Source: Pusillimonas sp. UBA3987 (lineage in GTDB: Bacteria > Pseudomonadota > Gammaproteobacteria > Burkholderiales > Burkholderiaceae_B). From it: DNA of 64,000 nt. A model generated the notes under the pieces. That model was not told the origin of the DNA, searched no databases, and was given only the letters and a program-made list of their open reading frames with translations. Location: contig DGCD01000021.1 in the NCBI GenBank assembly GCA_002384935.1, positions 1-64,000 of the forward strand, read 5' to 3'. The position numbers and the translations under genes are program-made. This document shows positions 16,063 to 25,313 of the stretch, piece after piece (position 1 is the first letter of the stretch; the number at the start of each line of letters is the position of its first letter).

Positions 16063-16890
16063 ATGAGCCATCTGTCCATTACCAACCGTCAGGTTCCCAT
16101 TCACGTCGACGATCGCAGTTATGAGCTGGAATGCCAGCTTATTTCTCCGGAAAAAACCGACCGCGACCTGATTATTTTCCTGCATGAGGGTTTAGGTTCT
16201 GTTGCGTTATGGCGTGATTGGCCGGCCCGGCTTTGCGAACAGGCCAACTGCCGGGGTCTGGTGTATTCGCGTTACGGCTATGGCGCCAGCACGCCCAGGC
16301 CGCCAGAGGAGAAATGGCCGCTGAGCTATATGCATACGCAGGCTGAAAAAGCCTTGCCGGCCCTGCTGAACGCACTTGAAATGACGCATGAGCGACCCAT
16401 TTTGTTCGGTCACAGCGACGGTGGCTCCATTGCCCTGCTTTATGCCGCAATGTATCCCGACCATCCGAAGGCTATCGCAGTGGCGGCACCGCACATCTTT
16501 GTTGAAGATGTCACGACAACCAGCATTGAGCAGGCACGAGAGGCCTATTTGAACACCGATCTGCCGCAGCGATTCTCCCGCTACCACCAGAATCCCGACT
16601 CGGCTTTCTGGGGCTGGAATGATATCTGGCTTAACCCTGAATTCAAATTCTGGAATATCGAAGCCTATTTACCCAAGATCCAATGCCCCGTTCTGGCGAT
16701 CCAGGGAAAAAACGACGAGTACGGTACCCTGGCGCAAATCCAAGGGATAGAACGGATAGTGCCGCAAACAGAACTCTGTATCATTGACGATTGCCGTCAC
16801 TCGCCGCATAAAGATCAGCCAGAAATACTGAACAAAATGATCGTATCGTTCATACAAAAACTGAACGAAACATCACACAATAACCCGTAA
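16063..16890 (+). CDS. Alpha/beta hydrolase of the box cluster
   Basis: Alpha/beta-hydrolase fold protein of 275 residues. The nucleophile elbow is GHSDGGS with Ser118; an oxyanion-hole HEGLG lies at 41-45; the likely catalytic His is in DDCRHSPHKDQP near the C-terminus. It lies 10 bases after the ligase gene and 65 bases before the importer gene, so it is probably co-transcribed. Related hydrolases are common in benzoate-CoA clusters; a thioesterase or lactone hydrolase role on a pathway intermediate is plausible but not shown. The start at 16063 gives a family-like N-terminus but has only a weak ribosome-binding site. Confidence 0.85.
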   Translation: MSHLSITNRQVPIHVDDRSYELECQLISPEKTDRDLIIFLHEGLGSVALWRDWPARLCEQANCRGLVYSRYGYGASTPRPPEEKWPLSYMHTQAEKALPALLNALEMTHERPILFGHSDGGSIALLYAAMYPDHPKAIAVAAPHIFVEDVTTTSIEQAREAYLNTDLPQRFSRYHQNPDSAFWGWNDIWLNPEFKFWNIEAYLPKIQCPVLAIQGKNDEYGTLAQIQGIERIVPQTELCIIDDCRHSPHKDQPEILNKMIVSFIQKLNETSHNNP

Positions 16891-16955
16891 ACCTGTTTTT
16901 ATTGCGCTCATGCGCAGCCATAGCAGTACCTTTACAACACCAAGGAGTAGACACA

Positions 16956-18116
16956 ATGAAGAAAGTCTTAACGGGCACCGCACTGGCCCTTTCTCTTGCA
17001 TTTGGCGCAGGCGCTGCGTCGGCGGAAGTCAAAGTGGGTTTCATGCTGCCTTACAGTGGAACCTATGCCCAACTGGGTGAAGCGATTGAAAATGGCTTCA
17101 AAATGTACGTTGAAGATCAAGGTGGCAAACTGGCCGGGCAGGAAGTAACCTACTTCCGTGTCGACGATGAATCCAACCCCTCCAAAGGCCCCGACAATGC
17201 AAACCGCCTGATCAAGCGCGACAATGTCGACGTGCTGATTGGTACGGTTCACTCCGGTGTTGCGATGGCCTTGGCCAAGGCAGCCACGGAAAATGACGTC
17301 ACCCTGATTATTCCGAATGCCGGCGCTGGCGCCATTACAGGCCCACTTTGCAGCAAAAACGTTTTCCGTTCCTCATTCTCGAACTGGCAGCCCGGCTACG
17401 CCATGGGTGCGGTCGCCGCGGAAGACGGTCATAAGAAAGCCGTTACCATCTCCTGGAACTACGCAGCAGGCAAGGAATCCACCGATGGCTTCAAGGAAGC
17501 CTTCGAAAAAGGAGGTGGCGAGGTCGTTGAACACCTTACCCTGCCTTTCCCGAACGTTGAGTTCCAGCCCCTGCTAACGGAAATTGCTTCAATTAAACCC
17601 GATGTCGTATACACCTTCTTTGCAGGTGGTGGCGCAGTTAAATTTGTTCAGGACTACGCAGCAGCCGGCCTGAAAGATCAGATCCCGCTGGTTGGCGCCG
17701 GCTTCCTGACCGACGGCACACTGAAAGCACAGGGCGAGTCGGCCCAGGGCCTGCGCACTGCACTGCACTATGCCGACGGCCTGGATAACGACCTCGACAA
17801 GCAATTCCGCGAGGAATATGCCGAGAAATACCCCGACCTGCCTCCTGATGTATACGCAGTTCAAGGGTACGACGCCGCACAAATGCTGGCTGCCGGTCTG
17901 GAAGCAGTCGATGGCGACATCAGCAAGAAAGACCAAATGCGCGATGCCATCCGCAATGCAACCATCAAGAGCCCGCGCGGTGATTTCACCATATCCAAGG
18001 CAGGCAATCCGGTTCAGGATCTCTACCTGCGCGAAGTCAAGGGCATGGACAACGTCCCTGTGAAAATCGCAGTTGAAGACCTTGCCGATCCGGCACGCGG
18101 CTGCAAGCTAATGTAA
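16956..18116 (+). CDS. livK: ABC importer periplasmic substrate-binding protein (LivK-like, probably aromatic acid)
   Basis: Type I periplasmic binding protein of 386 residues. A signal peptide at 1-23 (MKKVLTGTALALSL... ending ASA) precedes a mature start EVKVGFMLPYSGTYAQLGEA. The peripla_BP_6 domain covers the rest, with ligand-contact-type segments such as GTVHSGVAMALAKAA. It captures a substrate in the periplasm for the LivHMGF transporter. A strong CAAGGAG precedes the ATG at 16956. Its place after the benzoate ligase suggests benzoate or a related aromatic acid rather than branched-chain amino acids; that is inference from context. Confidence 0.9.
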   Translation: MKKVLTGTALALSLAFGAGAASAEVKVGFMLPYSGTYAQLGEAIENGFKMYVEDQGGKLAGQEVTYFRVDDESNPSKGPDNANRLIKRDNVDVLIGTVHSGVAMALAKAATENDVTLIIPNAGAGAITGPLCSKNVFRSSFSNWQPGYAMGAVAAEDGHKKAVTISWNYAAGKESTDGFKEAFEKGGGEVVEHLTLPFPNVEFQPLLTEIASIKPDVVYTFFAGGGAVKFVQDYAAAGLKDQIPLVGAGFLTDGTLKAQGESAQGLRTALHYADGLDNDLDKQFREEYAEKYPDLPPDVYAVQGYDAAQMLAAGLEAVDGDISKKDQMRDAIRNATIKSPRGDFTISKAGNPVQDLYLREVKGMDNVPVKIAVEDLADPARGCKLM

Positions 18117-18151
18117 TCACTCTATAAAAAAACAAAACTAAAGGAGGCCAT

Positions 18152-19033
18152 GTGGATCCGGTCATTTTCCTTATTCAATGTCTGAACGCTGTCCAGTACG
18201 GGCTGCTGCTCTTCCTGGTTGCCAGTGGGCTTACGCTCATCTTCGGCATCATGGGCATCATCAACCTGGCGCATGGCAGCTTCTACATGATCGGTGCCTA
18301 CATGGCCTTCGCGCTTGGGCCACTTGTGGAACAATATGTAGGCGGTGGTTTCGTCACGACGATTCTCGCCTGCATTATTTTGTCTGCCATTCTGGGTTAC
18401 TTCCTGGAATGGGCTTTTTACAGCTATCTCTATCATCGCGACCATCTGCAGCAAGTCCTCATGACCTACGGCTTGATCCTGGTCTTCGAAGAGCTGCGCA
18501 GTATTATTATCGATAACGACGTTCACGGTGTCGACACCCCATCCTGGCTAAGTGGCTCGATTGCGTTGGGCGACATCATGACCTACCCCACCTACCGCCT
18601 GTTTATTTCTGCGGTTTGTCTTGTTGTTGCGGGCTTGCTTTATTGGCTGCTCACACATACACGACTGGGCATGATGATTCGCGCCGGCGCCAGTAATCGC
18701 GACATGATCAACTCGCTGGGTATCGACATTAATCGTCTGTTCCGTATTGTTTTTGCGCTGGGTGTTGCGCTGGCTGCCTTCGCCGGCGCAATTGCCGCGC
18801 CCGTTTCCTCGGTATACCCGGGAATGGGCCACTCAATTCTTATCATCTGTTTTGTCGTGGTTGTGATTGGTGGTATTGGGTCAATTAAAGGGGCTTTTGT
18901 TGCGGCCATGCTCATTGGTTTTGTCGACACTTTCGGCCAAGTGCTGTTTCCGCAAGCCGCAGGCGTACTGGTTTACGTCATGATGGCCGCCATCCTGTTA
19001 TTCAAGCCCGAGGGGCTCTTCAAGCAAGGCTAA
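18152..19033 (+). CDS. livH: ABC importer permease LivH-like
   Basis: Inner-membrane permease of the branched-chain amino acid/aromatic ABC importer family, 293 residues and mostly hydrophobic helices. The family signature region is seen in GLTLIFGIMGIINLAHGSFYMIGAY near the N-terminus and GGIGSIKGAF near residue 240. It starts at a GTG (18152) with AAGGAGG a few bases upstream; an ATG two bases earlier is out of frame. It pairs with LivM to form the channel and is powered by LivG and LivF. It is 35 bases after livK. Confidence 0.93.
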   Translation: MDPVIFLIQCLNAVQYGLLLFLVASGLTLIFGIMGIINLAHGSFYMIGAYMAFALGPLVEQYVGGGFVTTILACIILSAILGYFLEWAFYSYLYHRDHLQQVLMTYGLILVFEELRSIIIDNDVHGVDTPSWLSGSIALGDIMTYPTYRLFISAVCLVVAGLLYWLLTHTRLGMMIRAGASNRDMINSLGIDINRLFRIVFALGVALAAFAGAIAAPVSSVYPGMGHSILIICFVVVVIGGIGSIKGAFVAAMLIGFVDTFGQVLFPQAAGVLVYVMMAAILLFKPEGLFKQG

Positions 19034-19038
19034 CAACA

Positions 19039-20037
19039 ATGCACTCCTCGATACGCAACTTTATTCTGCCCGTGCTACTTTTTGTCGTCACCGCATTGCT
19101 GCCTTTGGTGACGTCCGACTACTACACCGCGCTGATCGTCAAGATCATGATTTATTCCTTGTTCGCACTCAGCCTGCAATTGCTGGTTGGCTGTACGGGT
19201 CTGATCAGCCTGGGCCATGCCGCGTTTTTTGGTATTTCCGCTTATGCGGTCACCTTGCTGTCGCCGGAGTACGAGTCCGGCAACTTATTCTGGCTTTTAC
19301 CCGCCAGCATGGGTATCGCGATGTTGTATGCCCTGGTTACCGGCGCACTGTCTTTGCGAACCAAAGGCATCTATTTCATTATGGTGACCCTGGCATTCGC
19401 GCAAATGGCGTACTACGTATTTCACGACACCAAAATCGGTGGCGGCAGTGACGGCATTTATCTTTACGTGCGACCGGAGTTCCGCATTGGCGACTGGGTG
19501 ATCCTGAATCTTGATAATGCCTACGTGTTCTATATGTTTGTTCTGGCTTGCCTGACGCTGACCTGGATCTTCCTGGCCATGCTCATGCGCTCGCGCTTCG
19601 GCGCCGCGCTAACCGGCATTCTGGTGAATGAGCAACGCATGCGTGCTGCCGGATTCTCAACCTTCGGTTATAAGCTCACGGCCTACATCATTGCCAGCGG
19701 GCTGGGCGGCCTTGCAGGGATTCTCTATGCCGCCAAAGATGGCTACGTAAACCCGGAACTGATGAACTGGGAACAATCGGGCCTCGTGTTGCTGATGGTC
19801 ATTCTAGGGGGTATGGGTCGACTATCCGGGGCGGTTATTGGTGCCATCACACTCATACTGCTACAGGAGGCATTCCAGTCGGCCGCACTATTTGGCGAAT
19901 TTGCCGTTCACTGGCATCTCACCTTTGGCCTGGCCATTATTATCCTGGTGGCACTCATGCCCAAAGGCTTGATCGGCCTGCCCGAACAACTTCGTGCCCG
20001 TCGCCGCTCTTCGGCCGGCTCACCTGCTGCACATTAG
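19039..20037 (+). CDS. livM: ABC importer permease LivM-like
   Basis: Second inner-membrane permease of the importer, 332 residues with about ten hydrophobic segments. Family features include LQLLVGCTGLISLGHAAFFGISAY (about 49-72) and ILGGMGRLSGAVIGA in the second half. The C-terminus is basic (RARRRSSAG). It starts five bases after the livH stop and ends nine bases before livG, so translation is probably coupled across the operon. Confidence 0.93.
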   Translation: MHSSIRNFILPVLLFVVTALLPLVTSDYYTALIVKIMIYSLFALSLQLLVGCTGLISLGHAAFFGISAYAVTLLSPEYESGNLFWLLPASMGIAMLYALVTGALSLRTKGIYFIMVTLAFAQMAYYVFHDTKIGGGSDGIYLYVRPEFRIGDWVILNLDNAYVFYMFVLACLTLTWIFLAMLMRSRFGAALTGILVNEQRMRAAGFSTFGYKLTAYIIASGLGGLAGILYAAKDGYVNPELMNWEQSGLVLLMVILGGMGRLSGAVIGAITLILLQEAFQSAALFGEFAVHWHLTFGLAIIILVALMPKGLIGLPEQLRARRRSSAGSPAAH

Positions 20038-20046
20038 AGGTAAAGC

Positions 20047-20796
20047 ATGACACAAACCTTATTGTCGGCCAAGAACGTCACCCGCCGGTTCGGGGGCCTG
20101 GTCGCCATCGACAATGTTTCCGTCGGTCTTGATCGTGGCCAGGTTCACGCGGTAATCGGCACCAACGGCGCCGGCAAATCGACACTCATCAATGTGCTTT
20201 CAGGCGAAATAGCACCCAACGAAGGTGCCATCATTATGAATGGCACCGACATCACGCGCTGGCCCCAACCCAATCGGGCTCGTGCCGGCCTGGGCCGCAG
20301 CTACCAGCGCACCACCATTTTTCCCACCTTGACGGTGCATGAAAACTGCCGCCTGTCGGCCCAAGCCAAGCATCAGAAATTCTGGAGCTGGGCGACATCC
20401 TCCAGAAGCTGCCGCGTCAGCAACGAAGCGGCAGACCGCGCACTTGAACTGACCGGTCTGGCGAACGTCAGCGATCGCACTGCCGGACTTTTGTCCCACG
20501 GGGGAAAACGCCAACTGGAAATCGCCATGTGCCTAGCCACCCACCCGGCGGTGTTGCTGCTCGACGAACCGCTGGCCGGCATGGGTGCAGAAGAAACCGA
20601 TCGTATGCTGGATTTGTTGGACTCATTGAAGAAAGAGCATGCCATTTTGCTGGTGGAACATGATATGGATGCGGTATTTCGCGTTTCCGACCTGATCACC
20701 GTTATGGTGAACGGGGCCGTAATCGCCCATGGCGACCCTGAAGCCATCCGCACCAACCCTGAGGTCCAAACGGCTTACCTGGGAGAAGATGAATGA
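20047..20796 (+). CDS. livG: ABC importer ATPase LivG-like
   Basis: ATP-binding subunit of 249 residues. Walker A is GTNGAGKST near 38-46, the signature region is LSHGGKRQLEIA, and Walker B with the catalytic Glu is VLLLDEPLAGMG, followed by the H-loop in LLVEHDMD. The signature LSHGG differs from the textbook LSGGQ, as is common in LivG proteins. It overlaps livF by four bases (ATGA). With LivF it drives uptake of the LivK ligand. Confidence 0.93.
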   Translation: MTQTLLSAKNVTRRFGGLVAIDNVSVGLDRGQVHAVIGTNGAGKSTLINVLSGEIAPNEGAIIMNGTDITRWPQPNRARAGLGRSYQRTTIFPTLTVHENCRLSAQAKHQKFWSWATSSRSCRVSNEAADRALELTGLANVSDRTAGLLSHGGKRQLEIAMCLATHPAVLLLDEPLAGMGAEETDRMLDLLDSLKKEHAILLVEHDMDAVFRVSDLITVMVNGAVIAHGDPEAIRTNPEVQTAYLGEDE

Positions 20797-21503
20797 CCGT
20801 ATTGATCAACGCTCAGGGGTTGAATACCTTTTATGGTGCAAGCCATATTCTTTTCGACGTTAACCTGCAAATTCAGGCAGGCGAATCGGTGGGCCTTTTG
20901 GGTCGCAACGGGATGGGCAAGACCACGCTGATTCGCACCCTGATGGGACATATCCGACCCGCCAGCGGGGATATTTTCATTCGCGAAAAGAATCACACAC
21001 GCTCGGCCCCTTTTCAGGTTGCGCGTGAAGGCGTTGCCTATGTTCCTGAAGGACGCGGCATCTTCCCTAATTTGAATGTACGCGAAAACCTGCTGGTTGC
21101 CGCCCGCTCGGGCGTAAACGGTCGAAATGACTGGAACTACGAGCGTGTGCTGGAAGCCTTTCCTCGCCTGACCGAGCGTCTTGGCCATGGCGGCCAGCAA
21201 CTTTCCGGTGGCGAACAACAAATGCTGGCAATTGGCCGTGCGCTAATGACCAACCCCGACATCCTGATTCTCGACGAAGCAACGGAAGGCCTGGCACCTC
21301 TGATCGTGGCTGAAATCTGGCGCATTATCGACACCATTCGTAAAAGTGGCGTATCCACCCTGATTGTCGACCGGAATTTCCGCAAGGTATTGGCTAACAC
21401 CGACCGCTGCGTCGTGCTTGAAAAAGGCGTTGTAGTGGAAGAAAAAGACAGTGCAACACTGTCGAAACAGCCTGAGCTCTTAACCCGTTACCTGGGTGTA
21501 TAG
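20793..21503 (+). CDS. livF: ABC importer ATPase LivF-like
   Basis: Second ATP-binding subunit, 236 residues. Walker A is GRNGMGKTT near 36-44, the signature is LSGGEQQMLA, and Walker B is ILILDEATEGLAP. The segment at the H-loop position reads LIVDRNF, with no histidine; LivF proteins often have VEQN here. It ends the plus-strand transport operon and converges on sua5 with a 14-base gap. No terminator hairpin is seen there. Confidence 0.93.
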   Translation: MTVLINAQGLNTFYGASHILFDVNLQIQAGESVGLLGRNGMGKTTLIRTLMGHIRPASGDIFIREKNHTRSAPFQVAREGVAYVPEGRGIFPNLNVRENLLVAARSGVNGRNDWNYERVLEAFPRLTERLGHGGQQLSGGEQQMLAIGRALMTNPDILILDEATEGLAPLIVAEIWRIIDTIRKSGVSTLIVDRNFRKVLANTDRCVVLEKGVVVEEKDSATLSKQPELLTRYLGV

Positions 21504-21517
21504 AAGCGCCCCTACAC

Positions 21518-22603
21518 TCAACTGCTGAATGCCGCCGCAGCCCGCTTCAAGCGATCTTGAACGGCGCGCCAGGCGGCTTCATCGGGTGGGGCCTGCACCA
21601 GCAGGCAATCGAAGCCGCCATGATCGAGACTTCGCAAGTTGGCATACAGGTCGCGGGCATAGACAACAGGATCAGCCGCTGCCGATATCCGGGTAAAACC
21701 CCCGTTCGACTCGCCAATTGAATCGGCAGAGGCTTCAGATACATTGGCGCCGATACCCAGTATCGCAACCCGCCGTCGTTGGGGGGAACCTGAAATGCCG
21801 GCCAATGATAAAACCGCATCGACGCCCTGAGCGACCAGATGTTCGATGTCGGCTCGTGAGCGCAGCAATAAGGGCGTATGAGGCGCATAATGCGCTTTCA
21901 GCGAACCTGACACCGCCGGCGCCTGCGCATCCGCATGTTCACGGGGCATCACACCCAATACACCACCGATATCTGCAGCCGAAATATGTCCTGGCCGCAA
22001 TAAAACCGGCCCTACGCGATCAAGGCGGGACAAATCCAGAATCGTTGATTCAATACCCACTTCGGAACTGCCCCCTTCAAGCACCTGGAGGTCTGCTTCA
22101 GCCATATCGGCAAACTCTTCGCGTACATGGCTTGCACGAGTCGGGGAAACTTGTCCGAATTTATTTGCCGATGGTGCTGCAATTCCGGCATTGCCATGTT
22201 TCAACGCAGTAAAAGCGTTCAGCAGCTGGCGCGCAACGGGATGAGCGGGACAACGCAGCCCAATGGTGGGCTGCCCCCCGCTGACCTGATCGGGAATATG
22301 ATCGGCACGCTCAAGAATCAGCGTCAACGGACCCGGCCAAAAAGCACGCGCCAAAGCATAAGCCTGCTCGGGAATATGCCTGGCCCAATATGAAAGATCA
22401 ACATCCAATGTCACATGCACGATCACGGGATGATTCGACGGGCGCCCTTTGGCAGCATAGATACGCTTTACCGCCTCGGGGTTTTCAGCGTCGGCCCCCA
22501 GGCCATAAACCGTCTCCGTCGGGAACGCAACCAACCCGCCCGCCAGTAATTGCCCGGCGGCACGGTTAATGCTTTCATTCTTGGTAGAGTCAGTCACGTT
22601 CAA
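21518..22603 (-). CDS. sua5: L-threonylcarbamoyladenylate synthase, Sua5 long form
   Basis: TsaC/Sua5 family, 361 residues. The YrdC/TsaC domain (about 10-205) has FPTETVYGLGADA, KGRPSNHPVIVHV and PSANKFGQVSPT; the extra C-terminal Sua5 domain (about 215-360) distinguishes it from short TsaC (about 190 residues). It makes threonylcarbamoyl-AMP for the t6A37 modification of tRNAs that read ANN codons. The start is uncertain: position 22603 is a TTG, with a GTG two codons on and no strong ribosome-binding site before either. It lies downstream of purK on the same strand. Confidence 0.93.
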   Translation of the reverse strand: MNVTDSTKNESINRAAGQLLAGGLVAFPTETVYGLGADAENPEAVKRIYAAKGRPSNHPVIVHVTLDVDLSYWARHIPEQAYALARAFWPGPLTLILERADHIPDQVSGGQPTIGLRCPAHPVARQLLNAFTALKHGNAGIAAPSANKFGQVSPTRASHVREEFADMAEADLQVLEGGSSEVGIESTILDLSRLDRVGPVLLRPGHISAADIGGVLGVMPREHADAQAPAVSGSLKAHYAPHTPLLLRSRADIEHLVAQGVDAVLSLAGISGSPQRRRVAILGIGANVSEASADSIGESNGGFTRISAAADPVVYARDLYANLRSLDHGGFDCLLVQAPPDEAAWRAVQDRLKRAAAAFSS

Positions 22604-22642
22604 AATGTTTCGCTTGTACTGATAATAGGGCGCACAGGAAAC

Positions 22643-23830
22643 CTAGTAAGGCAGCTTCAAACAGCGAACCACCTCATCAGCCTGGGGTTTTGCCTGCGCA
22701 AGGGTTTGCGCCACGACGGTAACATGCCCCATTTTACGGCCGACGCGCGCCTCGGACTTACCGTATAAATGCAAATGTGCGCCTGGTATGGCCAAAACAG
22801 CAGGCCAATCGGGCTCTTCATACTGACCCTGGGCATTGAACCAGAGGTCGCCCAGCAGATTCAGCATGATTGACGCGCTGTGCGCTTGCGGATTACCCAA
22901 GGGCATACCGGTCATCACCCGCACCTGCTGCTCGAACTGGCTTGAGATACAGGCGTCGATTGTGTGATGCCCACTATTATGAGGGCGTGGCGCAACTTCG
23001 TTGGCCAGCAAAGAACCACCTTCCAATACAAAAAACTCAACGCACAGCACACCACGATAATCAAGTGACTTTGCAATACCGGCAGCGGCATCGCGAGCCT
23101 GGGCAAGCAAAGTACGGCTCAAACCCTGTTCATCGGCTTGATCAGACGCACTTGAAACGGCCAGAATGCCGTGATGATGCACATTAACGGCGGGCGCATA
23201 AAACACACAGTCGTCGTGATAACCGCGTGCCATGACGACTGAAATTTCGCGCTCGAGCGGCATCAGCGCTTCCAGGACACAATCAACTTTATCGAATGCA
23301 ACAAATGCTTCGTATGCCTCAACCCGAGATGCGACCCGCGCCTGCCCCTTCCCGTCGTAACCCAAACGCGCAACTTTGAGAATCCCCGGAAACAAAGACT
23401 CGGGCGCGTTCTGCAAATCATCCTCAGACCGCACCGCAGCATAGGGTGCGACTTCGACACCGGCTTTCTGGATAAAGGCCTTCTCTTCAATCCGGTTCTG
23501 CACAATAGCAACGGCATCACCCGACGGGCTCACCCTGCTTCCCTGCGCCCGGATAAAGCGCAGACTGTCGGCCGGCACATTTTCAAACTCTGTCGTCACC
23601 GCCGGGCAACGCTGAGCAAGTTCGACCAGCGCAGTTTCGCTATCATAAGACGCGCACAAATGGTGGTCGGCCACAGCGCCGGCCGGACTGCCGGCATCAG
23701 GATCAAGCACCGCCACCCGATAACCCAATCGTTGTGCGGCATGACAAAACATACGACCCAACTGGCCCCCGCCTATCATTCCCAGCCATTGCCCCGGCTT
23801 TACGATTGCGCTGTTGCGGTCTTCAGACAT
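22643..23830 (-). CDS. purK: 5-(Carboxyamino)imidazole ribonucleotide synthase PurK
   Basis: ATP-grasp enzyme of 395 residues for purine synthesis; it converts AIR, bicarbonate and ATP to N5-CAIR, which PurE then rearranges. The N-terminal Rossmann-like part has IGGGQLGRMFCHAAQRLGY, and the ATP-grasp domain has ILKVARLGYDGKGQ and the metal-site region VEFFVLEGGSLLANEVAPRPHNSGH. It begins 12 bases after purE, so purE and purK form an operon in the usual order. The catalytic segments look intact. Confidence 0.96.
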   Translation of the reverse strand: MSEDRNSAIVKPGQWLGMIGGGQLGRMFCHAAQRLGYRVAVLDPDAGSPAGAVADHHLCASYDSETALVELAQRCPAVTTEFENVPADSLRFIRAQGSRVSPSGDAVAIVQNRIEEKAFIQKAGVEVAPYAAVRSEDDLQNAPESLFPGILKVARLGYDGKGQARVASRVEAYEAFVAFDKVDCVLEALMPLEREISVVMARGYHDDCVFYAPAVNVHHHGILAVSSASDQADEQGLSRTLLAQARDAAAGIAKSLDYRGVLCVEFFVLEGGSLLANEVAPRPHNSGHHTIDACISSQFEQQVRVMTGMPLGNPQAHSASIMLNLLGDLWFNAQGQYEEPDWPAVLAIPGAHLHLYGKSEARVGRKMGHVTVVAQTLAQAKPQADEVVRCLKLPY

Positions 23831-23842
23831 GGATTTATCAAC

Positions 23843-24370
23843 TCAAGATGACTGAGGCGGCGGTACGACCATGGCACGCGCCGCTTCCGTTTGCTGTTGG
23901 CGGAATGCGTCCAGCTGCTCAGCAAGAACGGTATCTGTTGTGGCCAGGTTGGCAATGGCGTGCAACGCCGCATTGGCCGCACCGGCCTCGCCGATTGCAA
24001 ATGTGGCAACCGGCACCCCCTTTGGCATCTGCACGATCGACAGCAGGGAATCTTCCCCCCGCAAATAACGCGACGGCACAGGCACGCCAAAAACAGGTAC
24101 TGGCGTCAATGCAGCCATCATGCCCGGCAGGTGAGCGGCCCCGCCAGCCCCGGCAATAATGGCCCGAACCCCACGTTCACGCGCGTCGGCGCCATACTGA
24201 GCCATATCGGAAGGCATGCGATGCGCTGAAATGACCTTAACCTCGTGCGGCACCTTAAACTGCGTCAGCATATCAACTGCATGGCGCATGACTTCCCAAT
24301 CACTGGAAGAGCCCATAATAACGCCCACTACAGGCGCACTATTGTTCAATACAGAAGATGATGGATTCAT
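23843..24370 (-). CDS. purE: N5-carboxyaminoimidazole ribonucleotide mutase PurE
   Basis: Class I PurE of 175 residues; it rearranges N5-CAIR to CAIR in purine synthesis. VGVIMGSSSDWEVMRHA near 14-30 holds the nucleotide-binding Ser/Asp residues, SAHRMPSDM holds the catalytic His, and AGAGGAAHLPGM follows. The frame closes with a Pro/Gln-rich tail (VVPPPQSS). It lies between purC and purK; together with purC it gives three consecutive purine steps on one strand. Confidence 0.96.
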   Translation of the reverse strand: MNPSSSVLNNSAPVVGVIMGSSSDWEVMRHAVDMLTQFKVPHEVKVISAHRMPSDMAQYGADARERGVRAIIAGAGGAAHLPGMMAALTPVPVFGVPVPSRYLRGEDSLLSIVQMPKGVPVATFAIGEAGAANAALHAIANLATTDTVLAEQLDAFRQQQTEAARAMVVPPPQSS

Positions 24371-24434
24371 GGCAATAACAATGGCTTGGACAATACGCGA
24401 AACCGGCCATGAACTGGCCCGGCACCCGCACGGC

Positions 24435-25313
24435 TTAGGTGGTTAAACGGGTTAGCGCCTCGTGATACTTCGCCGCGGTTTTCTGTATTACGTCGGCCGG
24501 CAAACCTGGAGCCGGTGCCGTTTTATCCCAGGGCTGCAGCTCCAGCCAGTCGCGCACGAACTGCTTGTCGAAAGAAGGTGGACTGATGCCTTCGCTGTAC
24601 TCGCTCGCCGGCCAGAAGCGCGACGAGTCGGGCGTAAGCACTTCATCCATTAGGTGCAACTGACCCTGCGCATCGAGCCCGAACTCGAACTTGGTGTCAG
24701 CAATAATAATGCCTTTGCCAAGCGCAAATTCAGCCGCCTCGCTATACAGCTGCAACGTGATGGTTCGAACTTGTTCGGCCATGGCCTGGCCCACTTCGGC
24801 AACCAAATGGCTGAATTCAACGTTTTCATCGTGCTCTCCCACTTCGGCCTTGGCTGCAGGCGTAAAAATGGGTTCCGGCAAACGCCCGGCCAGATTCAGG
24901 CCGTCGGGCAGGGCAATACCGCAAACCGCACCTGTTGCCTGATAGTCTTTCCAGCCGGAGCCGATAAGATAGCCGCGCGCAACCGCCTCAACCATAATGG
25001 GCTTGAGTCGCTTAACCACCATTGCCCGCCCCTTCACCTGCTCGCGCTCGTCGGGCGCCACGACCGACTCCGGATCAATACCCGTTGAGTGGTTGGGCAC
25101 AATATGCGCCAGCTTCTGCAACCAGAACTCCGTTAAAGCAGTCAGCACCTGCCCCTTGCCCGGTATCGGATCGTCAAGAATGACATCGAACGCAGAAATA
25201 CGATCGGAGGCCACAATAAGCAACAAGTCGTCACTAACCGCATACATATCGCGCACTTTGCCCCGCGCAAGCAGGGGTAACGACCGAATTGTGGACTGAT
25301 GCAGTGCAGACAT
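24435..25313 (-). CDS. purC: SAICAR synthetase PurC
   Basis: Phosphoribosylaminoimidazole-succinocarboxamide synthase of 292 residues, the longer form usual in betaproteobacteria and fungi rather than the roughly 240-residue enterobacterial type. LPLLARGKVRDMYAV near the N-terminus forms the ATP-binding loop; KGIIIADTKFEFG and DEVLTPDSSRFWP are the conserved C-terminal motifs. It joins CAIR and aspartate with ATP. Its ATG immediately follows the fba frame boundary on the minus strand (fba stops... purC starts one base past the end of fba), so both are read in one transcript. Confidence 0.96.
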   Translation of the reverse strand: MSALHQSTIRSLPLLARGKVRDMYAVSDDLLLIVASDRISAFDVILDDPIPGKGQVLTALTEFWLQKLAHIVPNHSTGIDPESVVAPDEREQVKGRAMVVKRLKPIMVEAVARGYLIGSGWKDYQATGAVCGIALPDGLNLAGRLPEPIFTPAAKAEVGEHDENVEFSHLVAEVGQAMAEQVRTITLQLYSEAAEFALGKGIIIADTKFEFGLDAQGQLHLMDEVLTPDSSRFWPASEYSEGISPPSFDKQFVRDWLELQPWDKTAPAPGLPADVIQKTAAKYHEALTRLTT

